Positions 7,999-17,348 of a stretch of 64,000 nucleotides of DNA are shown here, piece by piece. Position 1 is the stretch's first letter. Each line of letters opens with the position of its first letter. Both the position numbers and the translations under genes were made by a program. The notes below the pieces were generated by a model, which was given only the letters and a program-made list of their open reading frames with translations, did not search any database and was not told the origin of the DNA. The stretch comes from Arachnia propionica (GTDB lineage: Bacteria; Actinomycetota; Actinomycetes; Propionibacteriales; Propionibacteriaceae): assembly GCF_037055325.1 (NCBI RefSeq), contig NZ_CP146373.1:620001-684000 (forward strand), read 5' to 3'.

Positions 7999-8819
7999 GA
8001 TCCTCCCGGCTCGTCACAGCGCTGCGTTACGGAGTGGCTACGGCGCTGGCTCTGCTCTTCCTGCTGCCGTTCTACGTGATCGTCCGGAACGCCTTTTCTA
8101 CGAACCAGAACATCACCTCTCCCCGCTGGAACTGGCTACCGGACCAACTCAACCTGGCCAATCTGGACTCCATGCTGTCCTCCGATTCGACGGGCGTGTT
8201 GAGGGGGTTGCTGAACTCGGCGATCATGACCATTCTGCAGACGGTGGGCACCGTGGTGGTCTCCTTGATGGCCGGATATGGGCTGGCACGTTTCACCCAC
8301 CGGTTGTCGAAGGTGGTGCTGGGTCTGACGGTATTCACCCTCATGGTGCCTGCGGCCACCACGTTCGTCCCGATGTTCATCATCACGGCTCAGTTCGGTT
8401 GGATCGACTCGTTCCGCGGACTGGTGATCCCGGGCATGTTCTCCGCCTTCGCCACCTACCTGTTCCGGCAGGCTTTCCTGGATTTCCCATCCGAGCTGGA
8501 GGACGCGGCGCTGATGGACGGGTGCAACCCATTCACAGCTTTCTGGCGAATCGTGGTGCCCAATTCCACAGGTACCGTCGCAGCGGTCGGGACGATCGTG
8601 CTGATCGGTTCGTGGAACGCTTTCCTGTGGCCCTCGCTGGTTGGCCGCGAGGCGACGCGCACCGTCCAGGTGGCGCTCAGCCAGTACATGACCAGCCAGA
8701 CCGTGCGCTACCCGGAGCTTTTCATGGGTTCGCTGATCGCGATCCTGCCGATGCTGGTGGTCTTCTTGTTCCTGCAGCGTTTCCTGGTCCAGGGGCTGAC
8801 CACTTCCGGACTGCGCTGA
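7995..8819 (+). CDS. Sugar ABC transporter permease (MalG/UgpE type)
   Basis: This is the second permease of the importer, 274 residues with six hydrophobic segments and an EAA loop (ELEDAALMDGCNPFTAFWRIVVP). The ATG overlaps the preceding permease stop by 4 bp. It belongs to the MalG/UgpE branch and completes a CUT1-type carbohydrate uptake system with the upstream lipoprotein and permease. No ATP-binding gene follows; the next coding-like sequence is a methyltransferase remnant on the other strand. Confidence 0.9.
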   Translation: MRSSRLVTALRYGVATALALLFLLPFYVIVRNAFSTNQNITSPRWNWLPDQLNLANLDSMLSSDSTGVLRGLLNSAIMTILQTVGTVVVSLMAGYGLARFTHRLSKVVLGLTVFTLMVPAATTFVPMFIITAQFGWIDSFRGLVIPGMFSAFATYLFRQAFLDFPSELEDAALMDGCNPFTAFWRIVVPNSTGTVAAVGTIVLIGSWNAFLWPSLVGREATRTVQVALSQYMTSQTVRYPELFMGSLIAILPMLVVFLFLQRFLVQGLTTSGLR

Positions 8820-8860
8820 ACCGACCTCACCCGCCAGAACCACCGTCACACCAGTCGGTA

Positions 8861-9064
8861 TTACCCCTGGGCGTCGGCAACCATCATCCCGGGCAGGGCA
8901 TCCCGCGGCACGCTGTCGTGTTCCGTGAGCAGCTCCAAGGTCAGTCCTGCATCGATCACAGCCATCACGATCTCGGAGAGCACATGGTTCCACTCCGCTG
9001 ATCCCGGGGAAGCGACGACCTCACCTCCGGTGTAGAAATAAAAGCAATCACTTGGAAGATCCAC
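8861..9064 (-). pseudogene. C-terminal remnant of a SAM-dependent methyltransferase
   Basis: A 67-codon frame resembles the end of class I methyltransferases: FYFYTGG, then EWNHVLSEIVMAVIDAGL, then LTEHDSVPRDALPGMM. The SAM-binding N-terminal domain is absent and nothing in the adjoining bases supplies it, so this is a deletion scar. The 356-bp gap between the permease and lepA otherwise holds only a weak hairpin. Confidence 0.55.
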
Positions 9065-9095
9065 GAGGGATCCGCCATCTTGTCCAGGGCGTAAC

Positions 9096-9127
9096 CTCTC
9101 GCGCTGACATGAAAATCAGCACGAGAG
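9096..9127. terminator. Imperfect hairpin downstream of lepA
   Basis: CTCTCG-C-GCTGA, an 8-nt loop and TCAGC-A-CGAGAG form an 11-bp stem with one mismatch, 49 bp past the lepA stop. It may terminate lepA. There is no U tract, so confidence is moderate. Confidence 0.4.
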
Positions 9128-9175
9128 TCCTAGTCGCCCCCGGCTGATCACCTGCTGGTCCACGAGCCCTGCGCC

Positions 9176-10999
9176 CTACTTCTTGGTGGTCTCCGATGTG
9201 GACAGGGCGGCCACGAAGGCCTCCTGCGGCACCTCGACACGACCCACCATCTTCATCCGCTTCTTGCCTTCCTTCTGTTTCTCCAGGAGCTTGCGTTTGC
9301 GGGAGATGTCACCGCCGTAGCACTTCGCCAAGACGTCCTTGCGCATTGCCCGAATGGTTTCCCGGGCTATGACACGCGACCCGATAGCCGCCTGGATCGG
9401 CACCTCGAACTGTTGGCGTGGAATGAGTTCCTTCAGTTTACCCGCCATCATCAGGCCGTAGGAGTAAGCCTTGTCCCTGTGGACGATCGCGGAAAAAGCG
9501 TCGACAGGGTCGCCATGAAGGAGGATGTCCACCTTCACCAGATCGGCCACCTGCTCACCATCGGGTTCGTAGTCGAGGGAAGCGTAACCCTTGGTGCGGG
9601 ACTTCAGCGCGTCGAAGAAATCAAAGACGATCTCGGCCAGCGGCAGGGCGTAACGGATTTCGACCCGATCCTCACTCAGGTAATCGAGCCCCTGCTGCAC
9701 GCCACGCCGGGTCTGGCACAGCTCCAACACAGTGCCGATGTACTCGGACGGGGTGAGGATGGTGCCGCGCACCATCGGTTCATGAACCTCCGCAATCTTG
9801 CCCGCCGGGTATTCCGACGGGTTCGTGACGGTGTGTTCAGAACCGTCCTCCATGACGACGCGGTAGACAACGTTCGGCGCGGTGGAGATCAGGTCGAGAT
9901 TGAACTCACGCTCCAAGCGTTCCCGGACGATCTCCATGTGCAGCAATCCCAGAAAGCCGACGCGGAACCCGAAACCAAGAGCTCCCGAGGTCTCGGGTTC
10001 AAAGGTGAGGGCTGCATCGTTGAGCTGAAGCTTCTCCAGCGCTTCGCGCAGCTCGTTGAAGTCATCGCCGTCAATCGGGTACAGGCCCGCGTAAACCATC
10101 GGGTTGGGATGCCGATAGCCTCCAAGATCCTGTGTGGCGGAACGTGCTGCCCCGGTGATGGTGTCACCCACCCGCGACTGCCGCACATCCTTGACGCCGG
10201 TGATCAGATATCCCACCTCACCCACACCGAGAGCGTCGGCCTTCTTCGGTTCTGGAGAGATCACCCCCACCTCGAGAAGGTCGTGTTCGGCTTTGGTGGA
10301 CATCATGAGAATGCGTTCACGATGGCTGAGTTCCCCGTCGACCACACGGACATAGGTGACCACACCGCGGTAGGTGTCGTAGACGGAATCGAAGATCAGG
10401 GCCCTCGCAGCCCCTCCGGGCTCCCCGACCGGGGCGGGAATCTGGGCGACGATCTGGTCCAGCAGCTCAGCGACACCGACACCGGTTTTCGCTGAAACCT
10501 TGAGCACCTCTGACTCGTCGCAGCCGATGATGCCGGCAAGTTCGGCAGCGTATTTCTCCGGGTTCGCGCTGGGCAGGTCAATTTTGTTCAACACTGGGAT
10601 GATGTGAAGGTCCGCCTCGAGCGCCAGGTACAGGTTGGCGAGAGTCTGCGCCTCGATTCCCTGGGCCGCGTCAACCAGCAGGATGGCTCCCTCGCAGGCT
10701 GCCAGGGAACGCGAGACCTCGTAAGTGAAATCGACGTGCCCAGGGGTGTCAATCATGTTGAGGACGTGTTCAACCCCATCGACGTTCCACGGCATCCGCA
10801 CCGCCTGCGACTTGATGGTGATGCCCCGTTCGCGTTCAATGTCCATGCGGTCCAGGTACTGCGCCCGCATGGCGCGCTCATCCACCACTTTCGTCAGTTG
10901 CAGCATCCTGTCGGCCAGCGTCGATTTGCCGTGGTCGATGTGCGCGATGATGCAGAAATTGCGGATGATCGCCGGGTCGGTCCTGCCGGGAGCGGGCAT
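9176..10999 (-). CDS. lepA: Elongation factor 4 (LepA)
   Basis: This 607-residue translational GTPase acts on stalled or mistranslocated ribosomes. The G domain begins [21 protein letters not shown], with the P-loop AHIDHGKST, followed by DTPGHVDF (G3) and NKIDLP (G4). EF-G-like domains II, III and V and the LepA-specific C-terminal domain are complete ([16 protein letters not shown] region). The ATG is preceded by AGGAGG. It is divergent from rpsT, a common actinobacterial arrangement. The gene ends in TAG, which shows that amber is a normal stop codon in this genome. Confidence 0.97.
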   Translation of the reverse strand: MPAPGRTDPAIIRNFCIIAHIDHGKSTLADRMLQLTKVVDERAMRAQYLDRMDIERERGITIKSQAVRMPWNVDGVEHVLNMIDTPGHVDFTYEVSRSLAACEGAILLVDAAQGIEAQTLANLYLALEADLHIIPVLNKIDLPSANPEKYAAELAGIIGCDESEVLKVSAKTGVGVAELLDQIVAQIPAPVGEPGGAARALIFDSVYDTYRGVVTYVRVVDGELSHRERILMMSTKAEHDLLEVGVISPEPKKADALGVGEVGYLITGVKDVRQSRVGDTITGAARSATQDLGGYRHPNPMVYAGLYPIDGDDFNELREALEKLQLNDAALTFEPETSGALGFGFRVGFLGLLHMEIVRERLEREFNLDLISTAPNVVYRVVMEDGSEHTVTNPSEYPAGKIAEVHEPMVRGTILTPSEYIGTVLELCQTRRGVQQGLDYLSEDRVEIRYALPLAEIVFDFFDALKSRTKGYASLDYEPDGEQVADLVKVDILLHGDPVDAFSAIVHRDKAYSYGLMMAGKLKELIPRQQFEVPIQAAIGSRVIARETIRAMRKDVLAKCYGGDISRKRKLLEKQKEGKKRMKMVGRVEVPQEAFVAALSTSETTKK

Positions 11000-11190
11000 T
11001 CATCCTCCTTAGGGGCCGGGAGCGGGACGAGTCATCTTCTCACGAGTAGGCCTTTGGGCACGAGCCCGACGCGACCAGGCCGGGAGGGACTGAGATTTTG
11101 CACCCACCCCGAGGCTCCGCTAGTCTGGACCGTCGCGTCATTACAACGCACCCACATACCGAGTAACCCAGACTAGTGAGGCAAGCCCAA

Positions 11191-11454
11191 GTGGCAAACA
11201 TCAAGTCCCAGAAGAAGCGCGTGAAGACCAACGAGAAAGCACGCCAGCGCAACAAGGCCATCAAGTCAGAGCTGCGCACCCATGTGCGCAACTTCCGCGC
11301 CGCGGTCGCCGAGGGCGACAAGGCCAAGGCCGTCGAGCTCTCCCGGGTCGCCAACCGCGCCCTTGACAAGGCCGTCACCAAGGGCGTCATTCACGCGAAC
11401 CAGGCGGCCAACCGCAAGTCGGCGATCAGCCTCACCGTCAACACCCTCGACTGA
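11191..11454 (+). CDS. rpsT: Small ribosomal subunit protein bS20
   Basis: This 87-residue basic protein starts (GTG) [20 protein letters not shown], the conserved N terminus of S20, which binds 16S rRNA. The GTG start was preferred because the family begins exactly at this residue; a start 15 bases upstream would add non-conserved residues. A strong hairpin follows the stop, so it is probably monocistronic. Confidence 0.96.
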   Translation: MANIKSQKKRVKTNEKARQRNKAIKSELRTHVRNFRAAVAEGDKAKAVELSRVANRALDKAVTKGVIHANQAANRKSAISLTVNTLD

Positions 11455-11477
11455 GCCCAGACATTACCGGCCAGTCC

Positions 11478-11509
11478 AGCGCCCGGACCCACTCGGTGGT
11501 CCGGGCGCT
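11478..11509 (+). terminator. rpsT terminator
   Basis: A perfect 12-bp GC-rich stem, AGCGCCCGGACC / GGTCCGGGCGCT, with an 8-nt loop starts 24 bp after the rpsT stop and is followed by GTTTCG. It is a convincing intrinsic terminator. Confidence 0.85.
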
Positions 11510-11550
11510 GTTTCGCGTATGCTTCGGCAGTCACAAACGAATGGGGAACA

Positions 11551-13041
11551 ATGCATAAAGTTGGATTCGACAGGGAAAAGTACCTGACTCTCCAGGGGGA
11601 AAGCATCGAGGCCCGGCGACGACAGTTCGGGGGAAAGCTCTACCTAGAGTTCGGTGGGAAGCTCGTCGATGACATGCACGCATCCCGGGTACTGCCGGGT
11701 TTTACCCCCGACAACAAGATCGTGATGCTGGCCGGCCTCGCCGACGATGTGGAGATCGTGGTGGTGGTCAACGCCCAGGACTTCTCCCGCCACAAGGTCC
11801 GTGCCGACCTCGGAATCTCTTACGAGGACGACGTACTGCGTCATATCGATGCCTTCCGTTCCTACAGCCTCTACGTCGGGAGCGTGGTCATCTCTCACTG
11901 GTCCAACGACAACCGTCAGGCCGCTGCGTTCAAACGGAAACTGGAACGGCTCGGCATCAAGGTCTACAGACACTACGTGATCCCTGGTTACCCGCACGAT
12001 GTGGCGCGCATCGTCTCGCCAGAGGGGTACGGGCACAACGAATACATCGAGACAGAACGCGACCTGGTAGTGGTGACCGCTCCCGGCCCGGGGTCGGGCA
12101 AGATGGCCACCTGCCTGTCGCAGCTCTACCACGACCACCAGCGGGGAATCCGCTCCGGCTACGCGAAATTCGAGACCTTCCCGATCTGGAATCTGCCCCT
12201 CGACCATCCCGTGAACATCGCCTATGAGGCCGCCACCGCGGACCTCGACGACGTGAACATGATCGACCACTTCCACCTGGCGGCCTACGGGGAACAGACG
12301 GTCAACTACAACCGCGACATCGAAATCTTCCCCGTACTGACGCGCCTGTTCGAACAGCTCCTCGACGAATCTCCGTACCAGTCACCCACCGACATGGGCG
12401 TCAACATGGCGGGCATGTGCATCAGCGATGACGAGGTGTGCCAGGAAGCCTCTCGGCAGGAAGTGATCCGTCGCTATTTCAAGGCCTTGGCAGCTGAACA
12501 CCGGGACCAGTCGGAACCGATCCAGTCGGATCGCATCGCCTTGCTAATGAGCAAAATGCAGATCTCCCGTGAAGACCGTCCTGTGGTGTTGCCCGCGTTG
12601 GAGAAGCAGAGGATCACCAAGGGACCGGCCGCTGCCATCCAGCTTCCTGACGGCCAGATCATCGTGGGCAAAACCTCACCGCTTCTGGGGGCTTGTTCCG
12701 CGATGCTCCTGGATGCTCTGAAGGCTCTGGCCGGCATCGATCCGGATGTAAAACTGCTGGCCACCGAGACCATCGAACCCATCCAGACGCTGAAGACGAA
12801 GCATCTGGGCAGTCGGAATCCCCGGCTCCACACCGACGAGGTCCTGATTGCTCTGTCCGTCAGTGCCACCCACAGTGACTTCGCCCGCCGCGCGCTGGCG
12901 GAACTTCACAACATCCGGGGCTGTGACGTCCACTCGACCGTGATCCTCGGCCCCGTGGACGAGGCCATCCTGCGCAGTCTGGGAGCCTATGTCACCTGCG
13001 AACCGGTGTTCCAGACCAAGAGGCTGTACCGCAAACACTGA
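11551..13041 (+). CDS. DUF1846 domain-containing protein
   Basis: This 496-residue protein matches the DUF1846 family throughout: the start [18 protein letters not shown], the segment [10 protein letters not shown], and a glycine-rich loop [17 protein letters not shown] near residue 175 that may bind a nucleotide. Family members are cytosolic and lack an assigned reaction. The gene stands alone between rpsT and the converging holA, with no operon partner to suggest a role. Confidence 0.88.
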   Translation: MHKVGFDREKYLTLQGESIEARRRQFGGKLYLEFGGKLVDDMHASRVLPGFTPDNKIVMLAGLADDVEIVVVVNAQDFSRHKVRADLGISYEDDVLRHIDAFRSYSLYVGSVVISHWSNDNRQAAAFKRKLERLGIKVYRHYVIPGYPHDVARIVSPEGYGHNEYIETERDLVVVTAPGPGSGKMATCLSQLYHDHQRGIRSGYAKFETFPIWNLPLDHPVNIAYEAATADLDDVNMIDHFHLAAYGEQTVNYNRDIEIFPVLTRLFEQLLDESPYQSPTDMGVNMAGMCISDDEVCQEASRQEVIRRYFKALAAEHRDQSEPIQSDRIALLMSKMQISREDRPVVLPALEKQRITKGPAAAIQLPDGQIIVGKTSPLLGACSAMLLDALKALAGIDPDVKLLATETIEPIQTLKTKHLGSRNPRLHTDEVLIALSVSATHSDFARRALAELHNIRGCDVHSTVILGPVDEAILRSLGAYVTCEPVFQTKRLYRKH

Positions 13042-13053
13042 ACCTGCGAGGTT

Positions 13054-14007
13054 TCAGGCTCGTTTCTGCCGGAGGACGCCAAGCACCATGCGTTCAAGCG
13101 CGTAGTCCGGGTTGGTGGCCGCGCCCTTGACATCCGCATCGGCCCGGGCAATGATCCCGATGGCCGCGGCTACCCCGACCGGCTGCCAGTTCCGGGAGGT
13201 GCGCTGATACTCCTTCAGTTTGAATGGCGGCACCCCGATTTTCCGGGCCAGATCGGCGCCACTCCCCCGCGCCTCCAGGTACTTGCCCATGCCGCGGAAC
13301 GCACCGGCCATTGCGGATGTGATCAGCACGGGGGCAACGCCAGACCCGAGGGCCCAGCGGAGACGCTCCAGCGCCAGCGACGCGTCACCGGCCAGCACGG
13401 CATCGGATACCGCGAACGAGGTGACCTCCGCCCGGCCCGCAAAATACTTCCGCACCAAGGTCTCGTCCACCGGTTCACCGCCGGCGTCGGAGGCGAGTTG
13501 CGCGACCGCCGAAGTGAGTGCCCTCAGGTCGTTCCCGACCGCCGCCACGAGCGCCCCGGCCGCGTCCTGGGAGAGTTTCACCTTCCGGGATCGTGCCTCC
13601 TCCACGCAGAACTTCGGCAGCTCCCAAGGCTTGGGGGCCGCCACAGCAATCGTCTCGATCCTGGCTTTCTTCAGTTTGTCGATCAGACCCCTGCCCTTGT
13701 TCCCACCCTCGTGCGACAGGATCAGGCACAGCTCGTCGCCGGGATTCTTCGCCAGGGCCACCAGGGTGTCGACGACATCGGGTGGGGTGGAGCCGACATC
13801 GTCGATGATGGCGACGATGTGGTTCGAGAACAGGGAACCCCCCGTCACCTCCGAGAGCATGGAATCGGCCAGTTCCGCCCCACAGACCCGGTTGACCTCG
13901 GCGTCGGGTTCCTCCACCAGGGCGGCCCGGCGCCTGCCGTCGATGGCACGAGCAGCCAGCAGCGATTCCGAACCGGTGACGAGCAGGGTGCGTCCGAAAC
14001 TGTTCAC
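13054..14007 (-). CDS. holA: DNA polymerase III subunit delta
   Basis: HolA is the clamp-loader delta subunit that opens the beta sliding clamp. The 317-residue protein shows the family pattern: an N-terminal domain with LVTGSESLLAARA, a central AAA-like region (DELCLILSHEGG, KPWELPKF) and a C-terminal collar domain ending in NPDYALERMVLGVL. A GTG start (then NSFGRTLLVTG) fits the family. It lies 28 bp downstream of comEC, as in many Actinomycetota and Bacillota, and is probably cotranscribed with the competence genes. Confidence 0.9.
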   Translation of the reverse strand: MNSFGRTLLVTGSESLLAARAIDGRRRAALVEEPDAEVNRVCGAELADSMLSEVTGGSLFSNHIVAIIDDVGSTPPDVVDTLVALAKNPGDELCLILSHEGGNKGRGLIDKLKKARIETIAVAAPKPWELPKFCVEEARSRKVKLSQDAAGALVAAVGNDLRALTSAVAQLASDAGGEPVDETLVRKYFAGRAEVTSFAVSDAVLAGDASLALERLRWALGSGVAPVLITSAMAGAFRGMGKYLEARGSGADLARKIGVPPFKLKEYQRTSRNWQPVGVAAAIGIIARADADVKGAATNPDYALERMVLGVLRQKRA

Positions 14008-14035
14008 GCGCCCAGCATGCCAGCTGGCCCCGACA

Positions 14036-16351
14036 TCAGCCACGCCAGCGACGCACCCCGAGCCGCCGGTCATCCCCGGAGAAGACCGCAATACTGCCCT
14101 CCGTGTCAGTGCGTGCCACCGCCATGCCCAGCGAGGTCACCCTGCTCAAGGTCTTGGGGCTCGGGTGCCCGTAGTCGTTTTCCAGCCCGCAACTCGCCAC
14201 TGCCAGCTGGGCCGATGAGGCCTCCAGGAATTCTGGTTCCTGCCGAGAGGAGCCGTGGTGGGGGATCTTCAGGACATCCACGGAAAGCGGAATACCCAAG
14301 TTCCGGGCCCGCCGGATTGCCTGCCCTTGACCGCCGGGTTCTGCATCCCCCGGCAACAGGATCCGCAGACCCGAGACCTCCGCGATTCCCACAACAGAGG
14401 AGTCGTTCTGGACCGAGCTCTCGCTCTCCCCTGCCACGGACGCCCCGCCCGGCTGCCAGGCCGAGACCGTAACCCAATCCACATCCCCCACCTTCATGCG
14501 CTGCCCCGGTTCCGCCACGACTAGTTGCGCCCCGTGGGCCTCCGCCACAGCCTCGACGGAAGCCGCCGCGAAACCGGGGGAACGCAACGGACTGACCAGC
14601 ACCTGCTCCGGATGGAAACGGGACACAACGGTTTCTGTTCCTCCGATGTGATCCGCATGGAAGTGAGTCAGAACCAGTAGCGGAATACGTTCGATACCCA
14701 AGGATTCCAAGCATGCGATGGTGGGACCGGGTTCCGGGCCGGTGTCCACCAGGACCGCCGTTGCTTCGCCTGCCCGTAATACCGTCGCATCCCCCTGGCC
14801 GACATCGCAGAAAACCACCTGCCACCGTCCCGGCCAGTCCAGCGGGACCGACCGGATCCACCCGGCCAGTAGCAAACCAAGCGCCAGTAACAGGAAACCT
14901 ACCCGTCGTCGGAGCCCAGCTCGGGCCAGTACCGCAACCACCCCTGCCAGCAGAGCGCTAGTAAGCATTCCGAGTGGGGTGGTGGGCCATTCGAGAACGG
15001 CACCCGGCATGGCCGCGCCAAAGCGCGCAATCCAGAGGATAGGTTGCACCGCCCAGCCGGCCAACCAGGCCACCACCGCAGCGAGCGGTGGGATCCAGAT
15101 CAGGATGGTGGCGACCAGCCCGAGTACAGTGGCGGGGCCGACGAAGGGGCCAGCCAGGGCATTGGCAATCACTCCGACCACGGACACCTGACCAGACAGT
15201 GCCGTCGTCAGGGGGATCGTGGCCAACTGCGCTGAAAGAGGCACTGCAACGGCCTCGGCGAACCACGTGGGAGCCCAACCGGTCATGAGCCTGGTGAACG
15301 GTTCCACTCCCAAGCTGATGCCAAGACAGGCCGCCGCCGAGAGTGCAAAACCCCAGGAGCGCGCCAACCAAGGATCCAGGGGCAACAGCACAAGGATCGC
15401 GATGCTCAGGTTTCGAACACTGCTCTTGCCACGCCCGATTCCTGTAGCTGGCAGAACAACGAGTCCCATGGCGGCCGCCCGCAACACAGAGGGTTCAGCC
15501 CTACACACCAGTACGAACAATGCCACTCCCCCGGCGGCGATGCCTCGAATAGCCCAGCCGCGGACCCCCAAGGACCTCACAATGAGCAGCAGCACACCCA
15601 ACACCAGTGTCAGATTCGAGCCACTGACGGCGAGCAGATGGCTCAGTGATGTGGCTCGGAAGATCTCAGTGAGCTCCTTAGTGATCCCACTGCGATCACC
15701 GACCACCAAGGAAGGCACCAGGGCAGCCTGCTCAGGCGGCGAGTGGGAGGCCGCTTCACGCAGCCCCGCATGGATCGTACTGACGAAGGCGTTGAACACA
15801 TCTGGGGCCCGCACCTGGCCGGAGATCCTGCTCACCCGCACGACGAAAGCCTCTTGGGATTCTGGTTCCGAGGCACCGAGCCGTCCCAGAACCCGGTGGA
15901 CCGCGCCGGGCGCGATACCAGCCAGTTCGGTGGCCAGTTGGTCCCCGGCCAACAGCAGAACCGGCTGCGAGGTGGTGAGGCTCTTTTTCTTCACCTCCAG
16001 CTGCAGCAGCGTGGCCCGGACAATCGTAAGGCTGCGGCCAGAGTGTTTCACCAAGGTTGGCTCGCCTTCCAGGCGAACCAACGCGGAGGCTAGCGGTTCT
16101 TCCGAGGCCCACGTGGCTGGCACACCGTCGTGAAGCCCGAAGGAGCGAAGCCCGGATGTGAGAACGGCCACCACCAGGGTACAGGCAGCAAACCCCACCC
16201 AGACGCGCCGCACAAGCAGGACACACACCGCCAGGAACCCCGCACACCCGAGAAGCACCCCCAGTTCAGGACGCCACCCCGACGTTCCTAGCCAACAGCC
16301 CGCCCAAGCAGCAACCGCCAGCGGAGCAAGCCGCCAGTCGTGCCCGCTCAC
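14036..16351 (-). CDS. comEC: ComEC/Rec2 DNA-uptake channel protein
   Basis: This 771-residue polytopic protein has a DUF4131-like N-terminal region, a competence domain with many hydrophobic helices (around residues 200-480) and a C-terminal metallo-beta-lactamase-like domain with LTHFHADHIGG. ComEC forms the inner-membrane channel for transforming DNA, and the lactamase-like domain may degrade one strand. The GTG start overlaps the comEA stop by 4 bp (GTGA), which I preferred over an upstream ATG inside comEA. The complete domain set suggests natural transformation machinery is retained. Confidence 0.92.
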   Translation of the reverse strand: MSGHDWRLAPLAVAAWAGCWLGTSGWRPELGVLLGCAGFLAVCVLLVRRVWVGFAACTLVVAVLTSGLRSFGLHDGVPATWASEEPLASALVRLEGEPTLVKHSGRSLTIVRATLLQLEVKKKSLTTSQPVLLLAGDQLATELAGIAPGAVHRVLGRLGASEPESQEAFVVRVSRISGQVRAPDVFNAFVSTIHAGLREAASHSPPEQAALVPSLVVGDRSGITKELTEIFRATSLSHLLAVSGSNLTLVLGVLLLIVRSLGVRGWAIRGIAAGGVALFVLVCRAEPSVLRAAAMGLVVLPATGIGRGKSSVRNLSIAILVLLPLDPWLARSWGFALSAAACLGISLGVEPFTRLMTGWAPTWFAEAVAVPLSAQLATIPLTTALSGQVSVVGVIANALAGPFVGPATVLGLVATILIWIPPLAAVVAWLAGWAVQPILWIARFGAAMPGAVLEWPTTPLGMLTSALLAGVVAVLARAGLRRRVGFLLLALGLLLAGWIRSVPLDWPGRWQVVFCDVGQGDATVLRAGEATAVLVDTGPEPGPTIACLESLGIERIPLLVLTHFHADHIGGTETVVSRFHPEQVLVSPLRSPGFAAASVEAVAEAHGAQLVVAEPGQRMKVGDVDWVTVSAWQPGGASVAGESESSVQNDSSVVGIAEVSGLRILLPGDAEPGGQGQAIRRARNLGIPLSVDVLKIPHHGSSRQEPEFLEASSAQLAVASCGLENDYGHPSPKTLSRVTSLGMAVARTDTEGSIAVFSGDDRRLGVRRWRG

Positions 16352-17157
16352 AGGGTCACCAGCGGCGACAGTTTCTCGAACAGCTTCGGCCCGATCCCTG
16401 AGACCTGCCGTAGCTGCGAGATGTTGGTGAAAGAACCGTTGTCGGTACGCCACTTGATAATGGCCTCGGCTAAGACGGGGCCAACTCCCGGGAGCTCCTG
16501 AAGCTGTTGCGATGTGGCTCGGTTGAGGTTCACGAGCCTCGTCCCGGAACCTGTTGCCGCTCCTGTCGCCGGGCTGCCACCACCAGGATCCACGACCTCT
16601 CCGCGAGGCGATTCCGAGGTCCCCACTATGATCTGTTGTCCGTCCCCAACTGGGGCCGCAAGATTCAGCTCCCCGGGATCAGCCCCCGACGCCAGTCCCC
16701 CGGCGGCCTCGATCACGTCCTGCACGATGGCTCCTTCCGGAACCGATACCACCCCGGGTTTGACTACCGCCCCGAGAACGTGAACCCGCACCAAGCCGCG
16801 GCTCGCAGAGCCCTCGGGGCCCGGTGATGCGGTCGTAGTCGGGACTGACACCACGCCTGGCGACGCAGCTGGCAGTTCCGTCGCAGAGCTTTGTCCCAGA
16901 GCGTAGATAGTCACTAACACCACACCGACCAGTAGGGCCACCACAACGATGATGTGCTCGCGACCGAGCATCACCATCCGCCGCCACCCCGTGAAAGCCT
17001 CCTGGCCGGAGGACACAGGAGACCCTTCTTTCTCGAGTCCATCATTCCCAGGCGGCACGTCATCCGCTCGACGCGCCGCACCGAGCGGGGCCTGCCCCGA
17101 TGCGACGAGCGCCAACCGTGCCCGCTCGATCTGCTGCTGCTCCGTAAGACTCCCCAT
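16348..17157 (-). CDS. comEA: ComEA helix-hairpin-helix DNA receptor
   Basis: This 269-residue competence protein has a cytoplasmic N terminus, one transmembrane helix at about residues 68-88 (IIVVVALLVGVVLVTIYAL), a Ser/Pro/Thr-rich linker, an SLBB domain (HVLGAVVKPGVVSVPEGA) and a C-terminal pair of HhH motifs (LPGVGPVLAEAII and VSGIGPKLFEKL). It binds double-stranded DNA outside the membrane and hands it to ComEC. It is first in the comEA-comEC-holA operon. Confidence 0.92.
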   Translation of the reverse strand: MGSLTEQQQIERARLALVASGQAPLGAARRADDVPPGNDGLEKEGSPVSSGQEAFTGWRRMVMLGREHIIVVVALLVGVVLVTIYALGQSSATELPAASPGVVSVPTTTASPGPEGSASRGLVRVHVLGAVVKPGVVSVPEGAIVQDVIEAAGGLASGADPGELNLAAPVGDGQQIIVGTSESPRGEVVDPGGGSPATGAATGSGTRLVNLNRATSQQLQELPGVGPVLAEAIIKWRTDNGSFTNISQLRQVSGIGPKLFEKLSPLVTL

Positions 17158-17236
17158 GCCAACACTCTGGGCGTTTCAGAATCGGATCCTCCACCTGTTC
17201 TCGAACCTGTTGGAAACCCAAAAAATTACCTGAATA

Positions 17237-17263
17237 TTAACTCTGAGTTAACAAAAGATTAAC
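17237..17263 (+). promoter_or_regulatory. Three TTAAC repeats with exact 11-bp period
   Basis: TTAAC occurs at 17237, 17248 and 17259, each 11 bp apart, on one face of the helix. The first two also form the palindrome TTAACTCTGAGTTAA. This AT-rich region is 86 bp upstream of the secreted 5'-nucleotidase. Tandem 11-bp repeats are how PhoP-type response regulators bind, so a phosphate-responsive site is plausible but not shown. Confidence 0.4.
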
Positions 17264-17348
17264 TTATTGACTGACCCTAGGTCCTGGTCGGAAGGTGACC
17301 TCGGAGAGATCGACAACAGCGTCGACCACAAAACACCTGGAGTTGCTC

